Shown: piece after piece, positions 12,834-15,796 of the stretch | How positions within the stretch are numbered: position 1 is the stretch's first letter | Layout: the number at the start of each line of letters is the position of its first letter | From: JAJZJT01 sp049964655 | Lineage (GTDB): Bacteria > Actinomycetota > Acidimicrobiia > Acidimicrobiales > RAAP-2 | Direction of reading: 5' to 3' | Assembly: GCA_049964655.1 (NCBI GenBank) | Contig: JBMFXC010000061.1 | Coordinates: 1-15,796, forward strand | Length of the DNA: 15,796 nt | Notes under the pieces: generated by a model | What the model was told of the DNA's origin: nothing | Database searches by the model: none | The model's input: the letters and a program-made list of their open reading frames with translations, nothing else | Made by a program: the position numbers and the translations under genes

Positions 12834-13294
12834 CGGCACCGGCCCAGCAGCGTCGATCCGGCGTCCCGCTGCGCCCGTCGGGCACGACCGGCTTGTCCGG
12901 CGTCCTCGGGACGGGGATCGACGCCGTGGACGTCGACCGGTTGCGGCGGGTGCTCGAGCGCCGGCCCGGTCTCGCAAGCCGGCTCTTCACCGAGGGCGAA
13001 CGGCGCTACGCCGCCCGGTCTCGCGACCCGGTCCCCCATCTGGCGGCGCGCTTCGCCGCCAAGGAGGCCACGATGAAGGCCCTCGGTGTCGGGATCGGAG
13101 CATTCGGGTTCCACGATGTCGCCGTGGTTCGGCAGGAGACCGGTCGCCCCGAGCTGGCCGTCACCGGCGGAGCGGCCGCGCTGGCCGCCGACGCCGGGGT
13201 GGCGACGTGGCTGTGCACCCTCACCCACACCGACCATCTGGCGCTGGCCTCGGTGACCGCCCTCGGCGGCGACAGCGCCCAGCTGACCACCTGA
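12830..13294 (+). CDS. acpS: Holo-[acyl-carrier-protein] synthase
   Basis: AcpS transfers the 4'-phosphopantetheine arm of CoA to a serine of acyl carrier protein, activating it for fatty-acid synthesis. The motif GTGIDAVDVDRL holds the Mg-binding Asp31, and FAAKEATMKAL holds Glu79 and the catalytic-site lysine. GFHDVAVV and CTLTHTDHLALASV complete the fold. Starting at the GTG that overlaps the glmS stop (GTGA, 12830-12833) gives 154 residues. The family is usually 120-135 residues and begins right at the GIGxD strand, so a TTG at 12893 giving 133 residues is a real alternative, though it has no ribosome binding site. The GTGA overlap is preferred here. Function is secure, the start is not. 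Confidence 0.9.
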   Translation: MTAPAQQRRSGVPLRPSGTTGLSGVLGTGIDAVDVDRLRRVLERRPGLASRLFTEGERRYAARSRDPVPHLAARFAAKEATMKALGVGIGAFGFHDVAVVRQETGRPELAVTGGAAALAADAGVATWLCTLTHTDHLALASVTALGGDSAQLTT

Positions 13295-13304
13295 GGACCG
13301 CCCC

Positions 13305-14807
13305 GTGCAGCCAGTTCTGACCGTGACCGAGATGCGCGCCGCCGACGAGGCTGCCCAGGTGACGACCCCTCTCCCCGTCCTCGTCGCCCGAGCCGGCCGA
13401 GCCGTCGCCACGGCTGCCCTCTCGCTCCTTGGCGGCGCTTATGGCCGCCGGGTGACCGTCGTGAGCGGCAAGGGGAACAACGGGGCCGACGGCCGGGTGG
13501 CGGCCAGTCATCTGGCTCGGAGGGGTGCCCGGGTCGTCGTGGTCGACGTCCCTCGGGGTGCCGACGGACCCTGGGAGCTCCCGGCGTGCGACCTCGTCGT
13601 CGATGCCGCCTTCGGCACCGGCTTCCGTGGCTCCTACCGCCCTCCTGTCGTGCCGCCCGGCGCCGCCGTGCTTGCCGTGGACATCCCCTCGGGCGTCGAC
13701 GGCGACACCGGGCGGGTCCCCGGAGCGGCGCTCGCCGCCGACCTGACGGTGACGTTCGCGTCGTTGAAGCCCGGGCTCGTCCTCGGTCGAGGTCGCGCCC
13801 TCGCCGGGAGGGTGTCGGTGGCCGACATCGGCCTCGACGTCTCCGGGGCGCGTTGGTGGCTGGTGGAAGACGCCGACGTTGCCCGGATCGTCCCGCGTCG
13901 GTCCGACGATGCCCACAAGTGGTCGGCTGCCGTGCTGGTCGTCGCCGGGTCTCCCGGCATGGGCGGAGCGGCGGCGATGGCAGCGACCGGCGCGCTACGG
14001 GCGGGAGCGGGCATGGTCCGCCTCGGGGTGCCCGGAGCAGAGCTGGCTGCCCAACCGGCCACCGAGGCCGTGCACGTCGCCCTGCCCGCAGTCGACTGGG
14101 CCGCGCCGGCCCTCGAGGTAGCGGCCCGTTGTCGAGCTGTGGTCGTCGGCCCCGGGCTCGGCCGCGACCCGGCCACGATGGCCTCCGTCCGACGGCTGGT
14201 CGCCGAGGCCGAAGTGCCCGTGGTCGTCGATGCCGACGGCTTGGCGGCCCTCTCCGGTCCCGAGCCCCCCAAGGGACGTGCCCCGCTCGTCGTGACGCCC
14301 CACGACGGCGAGCTGACCCGGATGACGGGGGTCGCCCCTGGGGACGATCGCCTGGAGGCGGCCGGATCGCTGGCTCGCCATCTCGGAGCCACGGTGTTGC
14401 TGAAGGGGCCGACCACGGTCGTGGCGCGGCCCGACCAGGGAGGCTGGCTCGTGACGTCGGGAACGCCAGCGCTGGCCACGGCCGGCAGCGGCGACGTGCT
14501 CTCGGGGGTGATCGGGGCGTTCGTGGCCCGCAATGTGGCGCCCGGAGAGGCGGCCGCCGTGGCTGCCCATGTCCACGGCCGGGCTGGCGCCAGGGGCCCC
14601 GGTGACGGGCTGGTGGCTGGCGACCTGCCCCTGCTCGTGGCGGACTGGCTGGCGAGCGCCCTGTCAGTGACGACCGGCACGACCGGCACGACCGGCACGG
14701 TCGGCACGACCGGCACGACCGGCACGACCGGCACGACCGGCACGACCGGCACGACCGGCCACAGGGAGTCGCGGGGAGGCCTGGGGAAGGCCCGGCATGG
14801 GGACTGA
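13305..14807 (+). CDS. nnr: Bifunctional NAD(P)H-hydrate epimerase / ADP-dependent NAD(P)H-hydrate dehydratase
   Basis: This 500-residue enzyme repairs NAD(P)HX, a hydrated, inactive form of NAD(P)H. The N-terminal YjeF_N epimerase domain (about 1-200) shows GKGNNGADG (55-63), Asp100 in VVDAAFGTGF and DIPSGVDGDTG (126-136). The C-terminal dehydratase domain (about 205-453), a ribokinase-like fold, shows GSPGMGGA (215-222), GPGLG (282-286), VVDADGL (307-313), TPHDGE (331-336) and GSGDVLSG with catalytic Asp397. Most epimerase domains read GNNGGDG where this has GADG. After the domain ends near residue 453, an added tail of Thr-Thr-Gly repeats (456-485) and 15 further residues appears, produced by a 9-bp tandem repeat. 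GTG 13305 follows GAGGA by seven bases. The gene overlaps alr by 11 bases. Confidence 0.95.
   Translation: MQPVLTVTEMRAADEAAQVTTPLPVLVARAGRAVATAALSLLGGAYGRRVTVVSGKGNNGADGRVAASHLARRGARVVVVDVPRGADGPWELPACDLVVDAAFGTGFRGSYRPPVVPPGAAVLAVDIPSGVDGDTGRVPGAALAADLTVTFASLKPGLVLGRGRALAGRVSVADIGLDVSGARWWLVEDADVARIVPRRSDDAHKWSAAVLVVAGSPGMGGAAAMAATGALRAGAGMVRLGVPGAELAAQPATEAVHVALPAVDWAAPALEVAARCRAVVVGPGLGRDPATMASVRRLVAEAEVPVVVDADGLAALSGPEPPKGRAPLVVTPHDGELTRMTGVAPGDDRLEAAGSLARHLGATVLLKGPTTVVARPDQGGWLVTSGTPALATAGSGDVLSGVIGAFVARNVAPGEAAAVAAHVHGRAGARGPGDGLVAGDLPLLVADWLASALSVTTGTTGTTGTVGTTGTTGTTGTTGTTGTTGHRESRGGLGKARHGD
14670..14759 (+). repeat. 9-bp tandem repeat encoding the Nnr C-terminal tail
   Basis: ACGACCGGC is repeated ten times without spacers. 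Only the fourth copy differs (ACGGTCGGC, 14697-14705). The unit is in frame with nnr and encodes Thr-Thr-Gly, with one Thr-Val-Gly. The array ends 37 bases before the alr start codon. A single isolated copy of the same 9-mer occurs at 12884-12892 near the acpS start. The array is nearly perfect, consistent with recent expansion. Confidence 0.97.
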
Positions 14808-15796
14808 CCGGTTCCGACCGGCGTGGGCCGAGGTCGACCTCGACGCCGTCCGTCACAACGTCTCCCTCGTCGGCCAGTTGGCCGGTCCACGGAGCAAGGT
14901 GTGCGCTGTGGTCAAAGCCGACGGCTACGGGCACGGCGCCGTCCCGATCGCCCGGGCCGCTCTCGAGGCCGGGGCGTCGTGGCTGGCCGTGGCGCTCGTC
15001 GAGGAAGGCGTCGCGCTGCGCGACGCCGGGGTCGACGCGCCCGTCCTCGTGCTCTCCGAACCGCCGCCGGGGGCGATGGAGGCCGTGGTCGAGCACCAGC
15101 TGACGACGACGGTGGCGACCCGTGACGGGATCGTCGCCCTGGCTGCCGCCGCCCGGCAGGCAGGGAGCAAGCGGTCCGTGCCGGTCCACGTGAAGGTCGA
15201 CACCGGAATGCACCGGGTCGGCGTGGCGTCCGAGGGTGTCGTCGAGCTGGCCACCGCCGCGGTGGCTGCCGGGCTCCGTTTCGAGGGGCTCTGGACCCAC
15301 CTGGCGGTGGCCGAGGACCCTGCCGAGGAGGCCCGCGCCTTCACGTCCGAGCAGCTGGCCCGTTTCGACGCCGCGCTCGCCGCCGTCCGGCGTGCCGGGC
15401 ACCGACCCGACGTCGTCCACGTCGCCAACTCGGCGGGCCTGATCGCCCACCCGGCGAGCCGGTTCGACCTGGTGCGGGTGGGGATCGCCCTCTACGGCAT
15501 CCTGCCCGACGAGCGCCTGGGCTCGGCCCTGACCGAGCTGACCGGGGGGCGTTCCCTTCGGCCGGTGCTCTCCTTGCGGTCTCGGATCTCCGCCGTGCGC
15601 GACCTGCCCGCCGGTGCCCGTCCGTCCTACGGCCGCCGCCGCCCGCTTCCCGAGGACGCCCGGGTGGCTACGGTGCCTCTCGGGTACGCCGACGGGGTGC
15701 CCCGCCGCCTCTTCGACGCCGGCGTCGCCGTGCTGGTCGGTGGCCGCCGCCGCCCCTTGGCCGGGACGGTCACCATGGACCAGGTGGTGGTCGACT
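14797..15796 (+). CDS. alr: Alanine racemase, N-terminal part
   Basis: Alr is the PLP-dependent enzyme that interconverts L- and D-alanine for peptidoglycan. The window holds the first 333 codons and the frame is open to the last base. The TIM-barrel domain begins RPAWAEVDLDAVRHN. The PLP lysine is Lys40 in VVKADGYGHG, and KVDTGMHRVG (133-142) includes Arg140, equivalent to the PLP-tuning arginine. RVGIALYG lies near 226-233. In the C-terminal domain SYG (Tyr278) is the likely second catalytic residue, followed by GYADG (296-300) and MDQ (327-329). ATG 14797 has GGGGAAGG (14783-14790) six bases upstream and overlaps the end of nnr by 11 bases. About 40-50 residues are missing at the window edge. 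Confidence 0.96.
   Translation, partial: MGTDRFRPAWAEVDLDAVRHNVSLVGQLAGPRSKVCAVVKADGYGHGAVPIARAALEAGASWLAVALVEEGVALRDAGVDAPVLVLSEPPPGAMEAVVEHQLTTTVATRDGIVALAAAARQAGSKRSVPVHVKVDTGMHRVGVASEGVVELATAAVAAGLRFEGLWTHLAVAEDPAEEARAFTSEQLARFDAALAAVRRAGHRPDVVHVANSAGLIAHPASRFDLVRVGIALYGILPDERLGSALTELTGGRSLRPVLSLRSRISAVRDLPAGARPSYGRRRPLPEDARVATVPLGYADGVPRRLFDAGVAVLVGGRRRPLAGTVTMDQVVVD

Noticed and set aside
10335..12977. 880-codon minus-strand frame antisense to glmM and glmS
   Set aside because: It has no start context or domain, and the plus strand holds two fully conserved enzymes with intact active sites.
13006..15450. 814-codon minus-strand frame with Ser-Cys-Arg repeats
   Set aside because: The repeats are the nnr minisatellite read backwards, and the rest is antisense shadow of acpS, nnr and alr.
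1..15796. Novel defence, mobile or biosynthetic system
   Set aside because: Every open frame with coding character matches a core housekeeping family in conserved order, with no foreign-looking composition, integrase, transposase or unknown gene.

Overview
The window is one end-to-end run of plus-strand housekeeping genes from a high-GC bacterium. It carries the distal part of the spc/alpha ribosomal-protein region and, directly after it, rplM-rpsI and a block of cell-envelope and cofactor genes. The gene order (rpsE-rpmD-rplO-secY-adk-map-infA-rpmJ-rpsM-rpsK-rpsD-rpoA-rplQ-truA-rplM-rpsI-glmM-glmS-acpS-nnr-alr), frequent GTG starts and protein sequences point to Actinomycetota. The adenylate kinase has a long four-cysteine LID and ribosomal protein S4 has four zinc-type cysteines. 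From memory, mycobacteria have a short Adk and a Cys-free S4, so a deeper lineage such as Acidimicrobiia or a relative fits better. That class-level placement is inference. The sequence contains a 100-N scaffold gap, so it is a draft or metagenome assembly.

Layout. 1-3614: end of rpsE, then rpmD, rplO, secY, adk and map, tightly packed with coupled or overlapping junctions. 3615-3895: the first real intergenic region, with a good sigma70-type promoter and a leader of about 200 nt. 3896-7283: infA (apparently with a CTG start), rpmJ, rpsM, rpsK, rpsD, a strong hairpin, rpoA and rplQ. 7284-7493: an 18-bp tandem repeat running into the assembly gap. 7494-8300: truA. 8301-8598: a second promoter and leader. 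8599-10877: rplM, rpsI and glmM. 10878-10940: a short spacer whose promoter fits a leaderless glmS mRNA. 10941-15796: glmS, acpS, nnr and the first 1000 bases of alr, with overlapping or near-overlapping junctions.

How the genes fit together. The first two thirds build and regulate gene expression: 30S and 50S proteins, IF-1, the RNA polymerase alpha subunit, tRNA pseudouridylation, the SecY channel, N-terminal Met removal and adenylate balance. The last third makes UDP-GlcNAc precursors (GlmS, GlmM) and D-alanine (Alr) for peptidoglycan, activates acyl carrier protein (AcpS) and repairs damaged NAD(P)H (Nnr). This couples ribosome supply to wall and lipid synthesis.

I found no mobile element, CRISPR, defence system, tRNA or rRNA, and no convincing new system. 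The points worth following are at gene junctions: the CTG start of infA, a 9-base motif shared by the predicted 5' ends of the infA and rplM transcripts, the rpsD-rpoA hairpin, and two in-frame minisatellites, one at the rplQ/truA junction and one encoding the tail of Nnr.
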